Below the pieces are notes generated by a model. It made no database searches. It was not told where the DNA came from and saw only the letters and a list, made by a program, of their open reading frames with translations. A stretch of 6,256 nt of DNA. Source: Pseudomonadota bacterium. GTDB lineage: Bacteria > Pseudomonadota > Alphaproteobacteria > Acetobacterales > Acetobacteraceae. Of the stretch, positions 1-6,256 are shown in pieces; position 1 is the stretch's first letter; the number at the start of each line of letters is the position of its first letter. The stretch lies in assembly GCA_021807465.1 (NCBI GenBank), contig JAKBCX010000107.1, forward strand, positions 1 to 6,256, given 5' to 3'. A program made the position numbers and the translations under genes.

Positions 1-63
1 GGCCGGATTATCGAAATCGACCGGTTCCGCCATGTTTGTGCCGTGCTCGGCCTGCGCTGCCAT
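1..63 (-). CDS. N-terminal fragment of an unidentified protein downstream of purN (runs off left edge)
   Basis: Only the first 21 codons are in the window, reading leftwards from an ATG at 63..61. The visible peptide is MAAQAEHGTNMAEPVDFDN followed by PA; it is polar and acidic, with no signal peptide or membrane segment. The start is supported by a strong purine-rich Shine-Dalgarno stretch (AGGGGAG on the minus strand, around 71..77), about 7 to 9 bases upstream. A second in-frame ATG at codon 11 has no comparable site in front of it. The gap to the purN stop is 36 bases with no visible terminator, so co-transcription with purM-purN is likely. I do not recognise the product. Ribonuclease D or another nucleotide-metabolism gene sometimes sits here in related bacteria, but the visible residues do not point to any of these. 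Confidence 0.6.
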   Translation of the reverse strand, partial: MAAQAEHGTNMAEPVDFDNPA

Positions 64-70
64 CTTAAAC

Positions 71-77
71 TCCCCTC
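71..77 (-). promoter_or_regulatory. Ribosome binding site of the gene downstream of purN
   Basis: On the minus strand the bases before the ATG at 63 read GGCGAGGGGAGTTTAAG. The AGGGGAG core matches the anti-Shine-Dalgarno consensus well at a normal distance. It is one of the clearest ribosome binding sites in the window and is the main reason to call a gene from only 21 codons. Confidence 0.6.
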
Positions 78-99
78 GCCCTGATATTGTTGGTTGGAT

Positions 100-705
100 T
101 TAACGGCGCGGCGTGGTCTCCGGCAAGCGGATTTTTTCAGCCAGTTGCGCCAGTGCGGCGGGGTAGATGCGGTGTTCCTGCGCCAGCACGCGGGCTGCCA
201 GCGCCTCTTCCGTATCGCCCGGCAGCACGCACACCTCGGCCTGGGCCATAACCGGCCCCTCATCCATGCCTTCGGTTACCAGATGCACCGTGCAACCGTG
301 TTTGGTCTCGCCCGCCGCCAAGGCGCGCGCATGTGTATCCAGCCCGGGAAATTCCGGCAGCAGGGAAGGGTGGATGTTCAGCATCCGCCCAGCCCAGCGC
401 CCTACAAGGTAAGGGGTGAGCAGCCGCATATACCCGGCCAGGCACACAATCTCCACGCCTGCCGCCCGCAGCCGCTCATCCAGCGCCCGTTCATGCGCCT
501 CGCGGTCCTTACCAAATGGTTTGGCTGGCACGGCTTCCGCCTGCACGCCCAGGCCGCGCGCAATCTCCAGCCCCGCCGCATCCGGCTTGTTGGAGAGCAC
601 AAGCACAATCTCGGCCGGATAATCAGGCGCCCGCGCGGCCTTTATCAGCGCCTCCATGTTAGAGCCGCGCCCGGAGATCAGTACTGCAACCCGCACCTTG
701 TTCAT
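100..705 (-). CDS. purN: Phosphoribosylglycinamide formyltransferase (GAR transformylase 1)
   Basis: Cytoplasmic enzyme that transfers a formyl group from 10-formyltetrahydrofolate to GAR, giving FGAR, the third step of de novo purine synthesis. The 201-residue length is close to the usual PurN (about 200 to 215). Visible motifs are the N-terminal phosphate-binding segment [10 protein letters not shown] (11-20), LAGYMRLL (89-96), the catalytic block [12 protein letters not shown] (110-121) with Asn110 and His112, and the folate-site segment VTEGMDEGP (143-151) with Asp148. These correspond to the Asn-His-Asp catalytic triad known in Escherichia coli PurN, and all three are present, so the enzyme should be active. 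The ATG at 705..703 overlaps the purM stop (ATGA, 702..705), indicating translational coupling. No folate-independent PurT-like features are seen. Identification is secure. Confidence 0.97.
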   Translation of the reverse strand: MNKVRVAVLISGRGSNMEALIKAARAPDYPAEIVLVLSNKPDAAGLEIARGLGVQAEAVPAKPFGKDREAHERALDERLRAAGVEIVCLAGYMRLLTPYLVGRWAGRMLNIHPSLLPEFPGLDTHARALAAGETKHGCTVHLVTEGMDEGPVMAQAEVCVLPGDTEEALAARVLAQEHRIYPAALAQLAEKIRLPETTPRR

Positions 706-1730
706 GCGAACAGGGTTTCCGTGCCCTCGATCACGATGCCTGGCGTATCCGTCACCTGCCCGAGCAGGAACGGCTCCTCACCTTCTGCCCGCAGCGCCGC
801 CATGGCGGCTTCGGCGTCGCTCACCACCAGGCACATGCCCACGCCGCAATTAAATACGCGCAGCATTTCCTCCGGCACCACATTGGCGGTACGTGCTAAA
901 AAGCGGAAAATTTCGGGCATGGCCCAAGGCCCGGCCAGCTTGGCGCCGCAGCCTTCCGGCAGCACGCGAGGTAAATTGCCCGGCAGCCCGCCGCCGGTAA
1001 TATGGGCGGCGGCTTTCAACAAATTTTTCTTATGAAGCGCCAGCATTGGGCGCACATAGATGCGCGTGGGCACCATAAGCACATCCGCGGCGCGGCGGCC
1101 GAGAATTTCCGAGTCCCAGCTCAGCCCGGCATCGGCGAAAATCCGGCGCACCAGCGAAAACCCGTTGGAATGCACGCCGGAGGAGGGCAAAGCGAGAATC
1201 GCATCGCCGGGCCGCACATTGGCGGGCAGCAGCGCATCGCGCTCCGCGGCACCCACAGAGAATCCGGCCAGGTCGTAATCGCCCTTGGCGTACATGCCGG
1301 GCATTTCCGCTGTCTCGCCGCCCACCAGCGCGCATCCGGCCAGTTTGCAGCCTTCGGCTATGCCGGCGATCACTTTTTTGGCGGCCTGAACATCAAGCGC
1401 ACCAGTGGCAAAATAATCGAGGAAAAACAAAGGCGCCGCGCCCTGCACCACAAGGTCGTTCACGCACATGGCCACCAGATCCTGGCCGACATAATCGTGA
1501 ATCCCCGTCTCGATGGCGATTTTCAGCTTCGTGCCCACGCCATCAGTAGTGGAAACCAGCACCGGGTCGTTGAATCCCGCCGCTTTCAGGTCGAACAACG
1601 CGCCGAAACCGCCCAGCCCGCCCATAACGCCAGCGCGGCTGGTGGCCTTGGCCAGCGGCTTGATGGCCTCGACCAGCGCGTCGCCCGCCTCGATATCCAC
1701 CCCGGCATCCCGGTACGTCACGCTAGTCAT
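702..1730 (-). CDS. purM: Phosphoribosylformylglycinamidine cyclo-ligase (AIR synthetase)
   Basis: Cytoplasmic ATP-dependent enzyme that closes the imidazole ring, converting FGAM to AIR, the fifth step of de novo purine synthesis. With the ATG at 1730..1728 the protein is 342 residues, against about 345 in E. coli. The frame stays open upstream to another ATG at 1826, but those 32 residues do not resemble PurM; the protein proper begins with [16 protein letters not shown], typical of the family, and a G-rich ribosome binding site (GGGGGTA) sits just before 1730. Motifs in order: [13 protein letters not shown] (60-72), [17 protein letters not shown] (90-106), [12 protein letters not shown] (136-147), [15 protein letters not shown] (181-195) and [15 protein letters not shown] (243-257). 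All belong to the PurM-type ATP-binding fold. It is the first gene of the leftward unit and overlaps purN by 4 bases. Confidence 0.97.
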   Translation of the reverse strand: MTSVTYRDAGVDIEAGDALVEAIKPLAKATSRAGVMGGLGGFGALFDLKAAGFNDPVLVSTTDGVGTKLKIAIETGIHDYVGQDLVAMCVNDLVVQGAAPLFFLDYFATGALDVQAAKKVIAGIAEGCKLAGCALVGGETAEMPGMYAKGDYDLAGFSVGAAERDALLPANVRPGDAILALPSSGVHSNGFSLVRRIFADAGLSWDSEILGRRAADVLMVPTRIYVRPMLALHKKNLLKAAAHITGGGLPGNLPRVLPEGCGAKLAGPWAMPEIFRFLARTANVVPEEMLRVFNCGVGMCLVVSDAEAAMAALRAEGEEPFLLGQVTDTPGIVIEGTETLFA

Positions 1731-1843
1731 TACTACCCCCGATGCGCTAAGCCATTCAGCATGGCCCTGTCCGCTGCTGCAGATAAAATCCTGGCGCGTT
1801 TCACCATAGCCGCGAATGGCGCGCAATCGCCGGGCGCGGCGCC
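1731..1843. promoter_or_regulatory. Divergent intergenic region between purM and the AI-2E-family gene
   Basis: These 113 bases separate two oppositely directed transcription units, so promoters for both are expected here. On the plus strand TAAAAT at 1784..1789 resembles a -10 hexamer, but no good -35 lies 16 to 18 bases before it. On the minus strand I find no convincing hexamer pair. The purM ribosome binding site (GGGGGTA on the minus strand) lies at about 1734..1740. The part near 1820..1843 is very GC-rich with GGCGC repeats, and it shows no clear Shine-Dalgarno for the rightward gene. I see no riboswitch or obvious operator; the promoter role is inferred from gene layout. Confidence 0.5.
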
Positions 1844-1847
1844 ATGA
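1761..1847 (+). CDS. Possible 28-codon leader peptide overlapping the AI-2E-family start
   Basis: An ATG at 1761 opens a 28-codon frame starting [20 protein letters not shown] and ending at TGA 1845..1847. Its stop overlaps the ATG of the next gene in the arrangement ATGA, the same coupling geometry as purM-purN. The next gene lacks a clear ribosome binding site, so reinitiation after a short leader would be plausible. Against this, the ATG has no strong Shine-Dalgarno, the frame is open for a long way upstream as the antisense of purM, and high-GC DNA gives such frames by chance. I do not recognise the peptide. Treat as speculative. Confidence 0.2.
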   Translation: MALSAAADKILARFTIAANGAQSPGAAP

Positions 1848-2947
1848 GCAATATACGCCCGGACATACCAGAAGCCAGGAAGCTGCAATGGCAGCGCCTG
1901 GGGCTGCTTGCCGTGCTGCTGGTGGCGGTGTGGCTGTTCCTGCGGCTGTTCTCGTCCATTCTTACCCCGTTTGTGGTAGCGGCGGGGCTTGCTTATTTTC
2001 TCGACCCCGCAGTGGGGCGGATGGCCCGCATCGGGGTGCGCCGTTCCGTGGGTGCGCTGCTACTTCTGGCAGCGGCGGGGGTGGCGCTGGCCTTGTTCGC
2101 GCTGTTGCTCTACCCCGTTATTTCCGACCAGACGATTACCCTGGCGCATAACCTGCCCTCGTACATCGCCACCGCGCAGCGTGATTTCGCGCATCTTATC
2201 AGCGATGTGGAGCGGCGCGTGGGGCCGGGGATGGTGAGCACCAAATTGAAAGACATCGCCGCCAACCAGGCGGGCGAGATTGTCTCTTTCGCCGGCACGG
2301 CGGCTACCAACATCATCGGCTCGGGTTTTGCCGTGGTGAACGTGCTTACCCTGCTCATCATCACCCCCATCGTCACCTTCTACTTCCTGCGCGATTGGCC
2401 GGGCATCGTGGCGCATATCGATAGCTGGCTGCCCCGCCGGTACGAGGGGGCGATTCGCGAGCAGGCGGGGGAGATTAACCGTATTTTGGCCGCATGGCTG
2501 CGTGGCCAGGCCATTTGCTGCCTGGTGCTGGCGGCGGTGTATGCGGGGGGGCTGACCATTATAGGGCTGAATTTCGGCCTCACCATCGGGCTGGTGGCCG
2601 GGCTGCTCTCCTTCATCCCTTATGTTGGCACGTTGCTGGGCGTTATCACCTCCATATTACTGTCGCTCACGCAAAATCCGGGCTGGAGCGGGGTTATTCA
2701 GGTCTCCATCGTGTTTGCCTTCGGGCAGATGCTCAACGATTACGTCATCCAGCCGCGCTTTCTGGGCGACCGGGTGGGACTGCCGGCGGTGTGGGTTATT
2801 TTTTCCTTGTTCGCGGGCGGGGCGGCGTTTGGCTTTTTGGGCATTATGCTGGCTGTGCCTGTAACTGCCACGCTGGGCGTGCTGGCGCGCTACTGGCTGC
2901 GCCGCTACCTGCAATCGCCCCTCTATAAAGACATGCCGGAAGCCTAA
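1844..2947 (+). CDS. AI-2E family (PerM/YdiK/TqsA-type) membrane transporter
   Basis: Inner-membrane protein of 367 residues, the usual length for the family. Members have been linked to export of autoinducer-2, to Na+/H+ antiport or to unknown substrates, so substrate cannot be assigned. Hydrophobic segments lie at about 18-33, 36-53, 69-92, 157-182, 223-240, 244-273, 284-297 and 313-346, with a polar region of about 60 residues (95-155) between the third and fourth, as is typical. Family hallmarks are AYFLDP (50-55), [11 protein letters not shown] (175-185), [14 protein letters not shown] (253-266) and the C-terminal block [18 protein letters not shown] (297-314) followed by [16 protein letters not shown] (325-340). 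The ATG at 1844 is chosen because it precedes the normal short cytoplasmic N-terminus; no good Shine-Dalgarno is visible. It is the first gene of the rightward unit, 7 bases before hdaA. The neighbourhood alone does not establish a shared role. Confidence 0.92.
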   Translation: MSNIRPDIPEARKLQWQRLGLLAVLLVAVWLFLRLFSSILTPFVVAAGLAYFLDPAVGRMARIGVRRSVGALLLLAAAGVALALFALLLYPVISDQTITLAHNLPSYIATAQRDFAHLISDVERRVGPGMVSTKLKDIAANQAGEIVSFAGTAATNIIGSGFAVVNVLTLLIITPIVTFYFLRDWPGIVAHIDSWLPRRYEGAIREQAGEINRILAAWLRGQAICCLVLAAVYAGGLTIIGLNFGLTIGLVAGLLSFIPYVGTLLGVITSILLSLTQNPGWSGVIQVSIVFAFGQMLNDYVIQPRFLGDRVGLPAVWVIFSLFAGGAAFGFLGIMLAVPVTATLGVLARYWLRRYLQSPLYKDMPEA

Positions 2948-2954
2948 GGCGCGG

Positions 2955-3614
2955 ATGAAGCAGTTGGCGCTACCTTTTGCCGAGGCGCTGCATTACGCGG
3001 CCGAGGATTTTTGTCCTGCCCCCTCTAACGCCGCGGCGCGCGAATGGCTGCTGCGCACCGAGCGCTGGAATAATGGCCGGCTGGTGCTGTGGGGCGAGGC
3101 AGGCTGCGGCAAAACCCATTTGCTGCATATATGGGCCCAGGCCCACGGCGCGGAAATTCTCGAAAGTTTCGCCCTGGCCGGGCTGCGCCGCGTTACCCGC
3201 CCCATTGCGCTGGATGATGCCGATTTGGCCACGGACCCGGTGGCGTTGCTGCATTTGCTGAACATGGCGGCGGAAGCCGGGCAGCCCGTGCTGCTGGCCG
3301 CCCGCCTGCCGCCCGCCCGCATGGCCTATAAGCTGGCCGACCTTACCTCGCGCCTGCGCGCCGCCAGCGCGGTGGAAATACGCCCGCCGGAAGATGAGCT
3401 GCTGGCCCAGCTTCTCACCAAGCTCGCCGCCCAGCGGCAGCTTGCGCTCAGCATACCCGTGCGCAACGCGCTGCTGCTGCATTTGCCCCGGGCGCCCGCC
3501 TTTTACCGCGAGGCGGTGGCCCGGCTGGACCGCGCCGGGCTGGACCGCAACGCGCGCATAACCCGCGCCTTGGCGCTGGAAATCATCGCGGGACTCACGG
3601 CGGACGAAGGATAA
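2955..3614 (+). CDS. hdaA: DnaA-related regulatory inactivator HdaA (AAA+ family)
   Basis: Small AAA+ protein (219 residues) resembling the ATPase part of DnaA without its DNA-binding domain IV. In alphaproteobacteria HdaA binds the DNA-loaded beta clamp and stimulates hydrolysis of DnaA-bound ATP after initiation, preventing over-replication. Visible evidence: an N-terminal clamp-binding motif QLALPF (3-8), Walker [10 protein letters not shown] (47-55), Walker B IALDDAD (84-90), a box VII segment TSRLRAA (131-137) whose Arg133 is the candidate arginine finger, and a sensor 2-like segment [11 protein letters not shown] (185-195). The clamp motif and short length separate it from DnaA itself and from the DnaC/IstB ATPases. 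The ATG is preceded by AAGG at 2946..2949, at good spacing, and the gap to the upstream gene is only 7 bases, so co-expression is likely. The Cys in Walker A is not expected to prevent nucleotide binding. A generic Hda name would be equally correct. Confidence 0.9.
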   Translation: MKQLALPFAEALHYAAEDFCPAPSNAAAREWLLRTERWNNGRLVLWGEAGCGKTHLLHIWAQAHGAEILESFALAGLRRVTRPIALDDADLATDPVALLHLLNMAAEAGQPVLLAARLPPARMAYKLADLTSRLRAASAVEIRPPEDELLAQLLTKLAAQRQLALSIPVRNALLLHLPRAPAFYREAVARLDRAGLDRNARITRALALEIIAGLTADEG

Positions 3615-3663
3615 TGTTACAGATTCATCACACGCCGCTCACATAAGGGCTGCTATAGAGGCG
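3615..3663 (+). promoter_or_regulatory. Short hdaA-ppk spacer with ppk ribosome binding site
   Basis: The 49-base gap contains AGAGG at 3657..3661, the best candidate ribosome binding site for ppk. TATAGA at 3654..3659 looks like a -10 hexamer but overlaps that site, and no clear -35 is seen. GATAAT at 3610..3615, spanning the hdaA stop, is another -10-like hexamer. No terminator hairpin is visible, so read-through from hdaA is the simplest reading; an extra internal promoter for ppk cannot be excluded. Confidence 0.35.
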
Positions 3664-5823
3664 ATGATGGACCAGCTTACCGACGCCCCGCTCCTGGCCA
3701 AGGACGACTCCGCCCGTTTTATCAACCGCGAGCTGTCTTGGCTCGATTTTAATTTCCGCGTTGTTGGTGAGGCGCGGAACCCCCGCCACCCGCTGCTGGA
3801 GCGGCTGCGTTTTGTCTCCATCTCCGCCTCCAATCTCGATGAATTTTATTCTGTGCGCGTTGCCGGCCTTATTGGCCAGGAGCGCGCGGGCATTCTGGAG
3901 CGCTCGGCGGACGGGCTGACCCCGGCGCAGCAGCTCATCGCCATTAATGCCCGCGCCAAAGAGCTGGTCTCCGCCCAGCAGGCCGCCTTTTTGGAGCTGC
4001 GCGGGCTGCTCGCGAGCGCTGGTATCGTTATCTGCGCATCGGCTGAACTCACCTCGGACGATGCCGCCTTTCTCGACTCCTACTTCATGGAGCGGGTTTT
4101 CCCCGTGCTTACCCCGCTGGCGGTGGACCCGGCGCATCCTTTCCCCTTCATCCCCAATATGGGGCTGGTCATGGCGCTCTCGCTCACGCGCGATGATGAC
4201 CGGGGCCAGATGTCCGCCCTCATCCCGCTGCCCGCCCAGGTGGAGCGTTTTGTGCGCTTGCCCGCCGGGGAGGGGCCGATACGCTTCATCATGCTGGAAG
4301 AGCTGGTAGCCATGAATATGAGCCGGCTTTTCCCCGGCTTCACCGTGCGCGGCTCCGGCCTGTTCCGCGTTATCCGCGATACGGATGTGGAATTTGAGGA
4401 AGAAGCGGAAGACCTTGTCCGCTCTTACGAAAGCGCGTTGAAGCGCCGCCGCCGTGGCATTGCCGTGGTGCTGACCATAGAGGCCAATATGCCGGCCGAT
4501 TTGCGCGAGCTGGTGATAGACGCCATCGATGCGCCTTCTGGCCAGGTACATCTGGAAACCGGCCTTATCGGCATGGGCGATGTGAAGCAGCTTATCGTCG
4601 ATGACCGGCCGGACCTGCTTTTCCCGCCCTATACGGCACGCTTCCCCGAGCGCATCCGCGATTTTGGCGGCGATTGTTTTGCCGCCATCCGCGCCAAGGA
4701 TATTCTCGTTCACCATCCGTTCGAGAGTTTCGACGTCGTGGTGCAATTTCTCCGCCAGGCCGCCGCCGACCCCGCCGTGGTGGCCATTAAACAGACGCTG
4801 TACCGCACCAGCCGTGACAGCCCCATCGTCAAGGCGCTGATAGAGGCCGCCGAGGCCGGTAAATCCGTTACCGCCATGGTGGAGCTGCGCGCACGCTTTG
4901 ATGAGGAGGCGAATATCCGCCTCTCCCGCGCGCTGGAGGCCGCCGGTGTGCAGGTGGTGTTTGGCTTTGTGGGGCTAAAGACGCACGCCAAGGTTAGCTA
5001 TGTGGTGCGGCGCGAGGCTAATAACCTGCGCGCCTATGTGCATTTTGGCACGGGCAATTACCACCCGATTACCGCGCGCATCTACACCGACCTCTCTTTC
5101 TTCACCTGCGACCCCGCCTTGGCGCGCGATGCCGCGAGGCTGTTCAACTACATGACCGGCTATGCCCGCCCGGAAAAGATGGAGCAGCTCGCCTTCTCGC
5201 CGCTCACCACGCGCAAGACCATTGATACGTTAATCGACAATGAGATTGCCAATGCGCGCGGCGGCAAACCCTCTGGCATTTGGTTGAAGATGAACTCGCT
5301 GGTCGATGACCGGCTTATCGATCATCTTTACGAGGCCAGCCAGGCTGGTGTTCCCATCTCCATCGTCGTGCGCGGCATTTGCTGCCTGCGGCCTGGCGTG
5401 CTGGGGCTTTCGGAGAACATCAAGGTCAAATCCATCGTCGGGCGGTTTTTGGAACATGCGCGTATTTGCGTGTTCGCCGATGGCCACACGCTGCCCTCGC
5501 GCGATGCCAAGGTGTTCATGTCCTCGGCCGACTGGATGGCGCGCAATATGGATTTCCGGGTGGAGACTTTCGTGCCCATTCATAACCCCACGGTGCATGC
5601 GCAAATCCTCGATCAGATTATGGTCGTGAATTTGCGCGACGACGCGCAAAGCTCCATCCTGCACGCCGATGGCACATGGGAGCGCGTGACCCCGGGCGAT
5701 CCGCCAGCCTCGGCGCATGAGTATTTCATGACCAACCCGTCGCTTTCTGGCCGTGGCTCGGCTTTGCATGGCGGGCTTTCGGTGGACCGCGCCAAGCCCA
5801 AATATAAGCGCCGGGTGGATTAA
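3664..5823 (+). CDS. ppk: Polyphosphate kinase 1 (ATP:polyphosphate phosphotransferase)
   Basis: Makes long-chain inorganic polyphosphate from the terminal phosphate of ATP, reversibly; the polymer is an energy and phosphate store used in stress survival. The 719 residues fit the family (about 690 to 740). Reading through the four PPK1 domains: the N-terminal domain has [11 protein letters not shown] (20-30) and [16 protein letters not shown] (54-69), with Asn57 the likely ATP-site Asn; the head domain includes [11 protein letters not shown]; the first catalytic domain has IKQTLYRTS with Arg381, ARFDEEANI with Arg411, and GLKTHAKV with His441, the expected autophosphorylated histidine; the second has RFLEHARI with His598, the second conserved histidine. 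All key residues are present. Two ATGs stand in tandem (3664, 3667); AGAGG at 3657..3661 lies only 2 bases from the first and 5 from the second, so the protein may start at 3667. No ppx follows; the next gene is convergent. Confidence 0.97.
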   Translation: MMDQLTDAPLLAKDDSARFINRELSWLDFNFRVVGEARNPRHPLLERLRFVSISASNLDEFYSVRVAGLIGQERAGILERSADGLTPAQQLIAINARAKELVSAQQAAFLELRGLLASAGIVICASAELTSDDAAFLDSYFMERVFPVLTPLAVDPAHPFPFIPNMGLVMALSLTRDDDRGQMSALIPLPAQVERFVRLPAGEGPIRFIMLEELVAMNMSRLFPGFTVRGSGLFRVIRDTDVEFEEEAEDLVRSYESALKRRRRGIAVVLTIEANMPADLRELVIDAIDAPSGQVHLETGLIGMGDVKQLIVDDRPDLLFPPYTARFPERIRDFGGDCFAAIRAKDILVHHPFESFDVVVQFLRQAAADPAVVAIKQTLYRTSRDSPIVKALIEAAEAGKSVTAMVELRARFDEEANIRLSRALEAAGVQVVFGFVGLKTHAKVSYVVRREANNLRAYVHFGTGNYHPITARIYTDLSFFTCDPALARDAARLFNYMTGYARPEKMEQLAFSPLTTRKTIDTLIDNEIANARGGKPSGIWLKMNSLVDDRLIDHLYEASQAGVPISIVVRGICCLRPGVLGLSENIKVKSIVGRFLEHARICVFADGHTLPSRDAKVFMSSADWMARNMDFRVETFVPIHNPTVHAQILDQIMVVNLRDDAQSSILHADGTWERVTPGDPPASAHEYFMTNPSLSGRGSALHGGLSVDRAKPKYKRRVD

Positions 5824-5829
5824 GGGCGG
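5824..5829. other. Six-base gap between convergent ppk and unknown gene
   Basis: Only GGGCGG separates the ppk TAA from the TGA of the opposing gene. No hairpin followed by a T-run is visible within about 30 bases on either side, so transcripts of the two genes probably overlap at their 3' ends or end inside the opposing gene by another mechanism. Confidence 0.6.
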
Positions 5830-6256
5830 TCAGGCGGCGAGTGCGGCCGCGATCGACTGGCTGATTTGCCGTTCCAGCAGGCGTGATTGCGCCATCTCGG
5901 CCTCGCTTGGCGGCGGCAGGTGGATTGCGTTTTGAATCCAGAATAATGCGCCCATGAGCGTGAGCTGGTTATCCGTGAAATCTGGCTCGCCTGCCCGGGG
6001 CAGGGTGCTATGGATTGATCTCTCGATGACCGCGGCGTTTGGCGGCTTGATGGCGCTTCCCATGGCTTGCAGGGTTTGCAGTGGAAATCCGCCCGCAATG
6101 GGGACGAATTTTAGCTGGAATCGCGCGCTATCCTGGCTGTACCAAAGCTCTTTCCACCTCGTCCTTCCACCGCCATGCATCGCGATGACGCATTTTGTAG
6201 CATCAGCAGCGAGATAAAACCCGAGGCAAAGGCCGGGACTGTGGAAATTCCACGCC
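5830..6256 (-). CDS. C-terminal part of an unrecognised protein (start probably beyond right edge)
   Basis: A minus-strand frame is open from the window edge (first complete codon at 6255) to a TGA at 5832..5830, giving 141 residues. The only in-frame ATG in the first third is at 6180, but it has no Shine-Dalgarno, and the 25 codons before it look equally protein-like (WNFHSPGLCLGFYLAADATK), so the true start is probably outside. The sequence has a mixed, globular composition with several Trp, Phe and Cys, for example GGGRTRWKELWYSQDSARF and FQLKFVPIAGGFPLQTLQAM, then a Pro-rich stretch (IHLPPPSEAEM) and a final helix-like end RLLERQISQSIAAALAA. No catalytic motif, signal peptide or clear membrane span is visible. 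Codons appear less GC-biased than in the neighbouring genes, which may mean a different history or just weak expression. It does not resemble an exopolyphosphatase C-terminus. Function unknown. Confidence 0.6.
   Translation of the reverse strand, partial: AWNFHSPGLCLGFYLAADATKCVIAMHGGGRTRWKELWYSQDSARFQLKFVPIAGGFPLQTLQAMGSAIKPPNAAVIERSIHSTLPRAGEPDFTDNQLTLMGALFWIQNAIHLPPPSEAEMAQSRLLERQISQSIAAALAA

Noticed and set aside
94..1035. A 313-codon plus-strand frame opposite purN and the end of purM
   Set aside because: It is antisense to two well-identified genes; the Arg/His/Pro-rich translation has no motifs and reflects GC-biased third positions.
1731..1826. A 32-residue N-terminal extension of PurM
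   Set aside because: The extra residues do not resemble PurM, and the ATG at 1730 has a good ribosome binding site and gives the usual family length.
1002..1847. A 281-codon plus-strand frame opposite purM
   Set aside because: It is mostly antisense to purM and has shadow-like composition. Only its last 28 codons, in the intergenic region, are kept as a weak leader-peptide candidate.
3628..4746. A 372-codon open frame on the minus strand opposite ppk
   Set aside because: It lies entirely antisense to the strongly supported PPK1 reading frame, has a His/Gly/Arg-rich composition typical of shadow frames in high-GC DNA, and resembles no protein family.
5230..5769. A 179-codon minus-strand frame opposite the end of ppk
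   Set aside because: It is antisense to the conserved catalytic C-terminal part of PPK1 and has no recognisable content or ribosome binding site.
5968..5976. TTATCCGTG, resembling a DnaA box, interesting because hdaA is nearby
   Set aside because: It departs from the TTATNCACA consensus in the last part, is single, and lies inside a likely coding region, so there is no case for an origin or DnaA-regulated site.
6098..6180. ATG at 6180 as the true start of the right-end gene
   Set aside because: There is no Shine-Dalgarno in front, and the frame continues upstream to the window edge with protein-like residues, so a start beyond 6256 is more likely.

Overview
The window looks like ordinary chromosomal DNA from a high-GC alphaproteobacterium. 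The evidence is a small DnaA-like AAA+ protein of the HdaA type with an N-terminal clamp-binding motif, placed between an AI-2E-family membrane protein and polyphosphate kinase 1, and next to a divergent purM-purN pair. From memory, this arrangement occurs in alphaproteobacterial genomes. I cannot narrow it to a genus. No RNA gene, CRISPR array, insertion sequence or integrase is visible.

Left part, minus strand (1..1730): purM (AIR synthetase) and purN (GAR transformylase), two enzymes of de novo purine synthesis, are joined by a 4-base ATGA overlap. A third gene of unknown identity follows 36 bases after purN with a good ribosome binding site; only its first 21 codons are inside the window. 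The three probably form one transcription unit reading out of the left edge.

Centre (1731..1843): a 113-base divergent intergenic region should carry the promoters for both directions. It also holds a 28-codon open frame whose stop overlaps the start of the next gene (ATGA). It could be a leader peptide, but support is weak.

Right part, plus strand (1844..5823): an AI-2E-family membrane protein, HdaA and polyphosphate kinase 1 lie in one direction with gaps of 7 and 49 bases, consistent with an operon. HdaA is expected to switch off DnaA by promoting ATP hydrolysis at the sliding clamp. PPK1 makes polyphosphate, a stress and energy store. Their linkage could coordinate replication initiation with stress or nutrient state, but this is inference.

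Right end (5830..6256, minus strand): the C-terminal 141 codons of an unrecognised protein converge on ppk with only 6 bases between stop codons. Its start is probably outside the window. It is the least explained piece of the window. The window otherwise consists of well-known housekeeping families, and I see no convincing new biological system in it.
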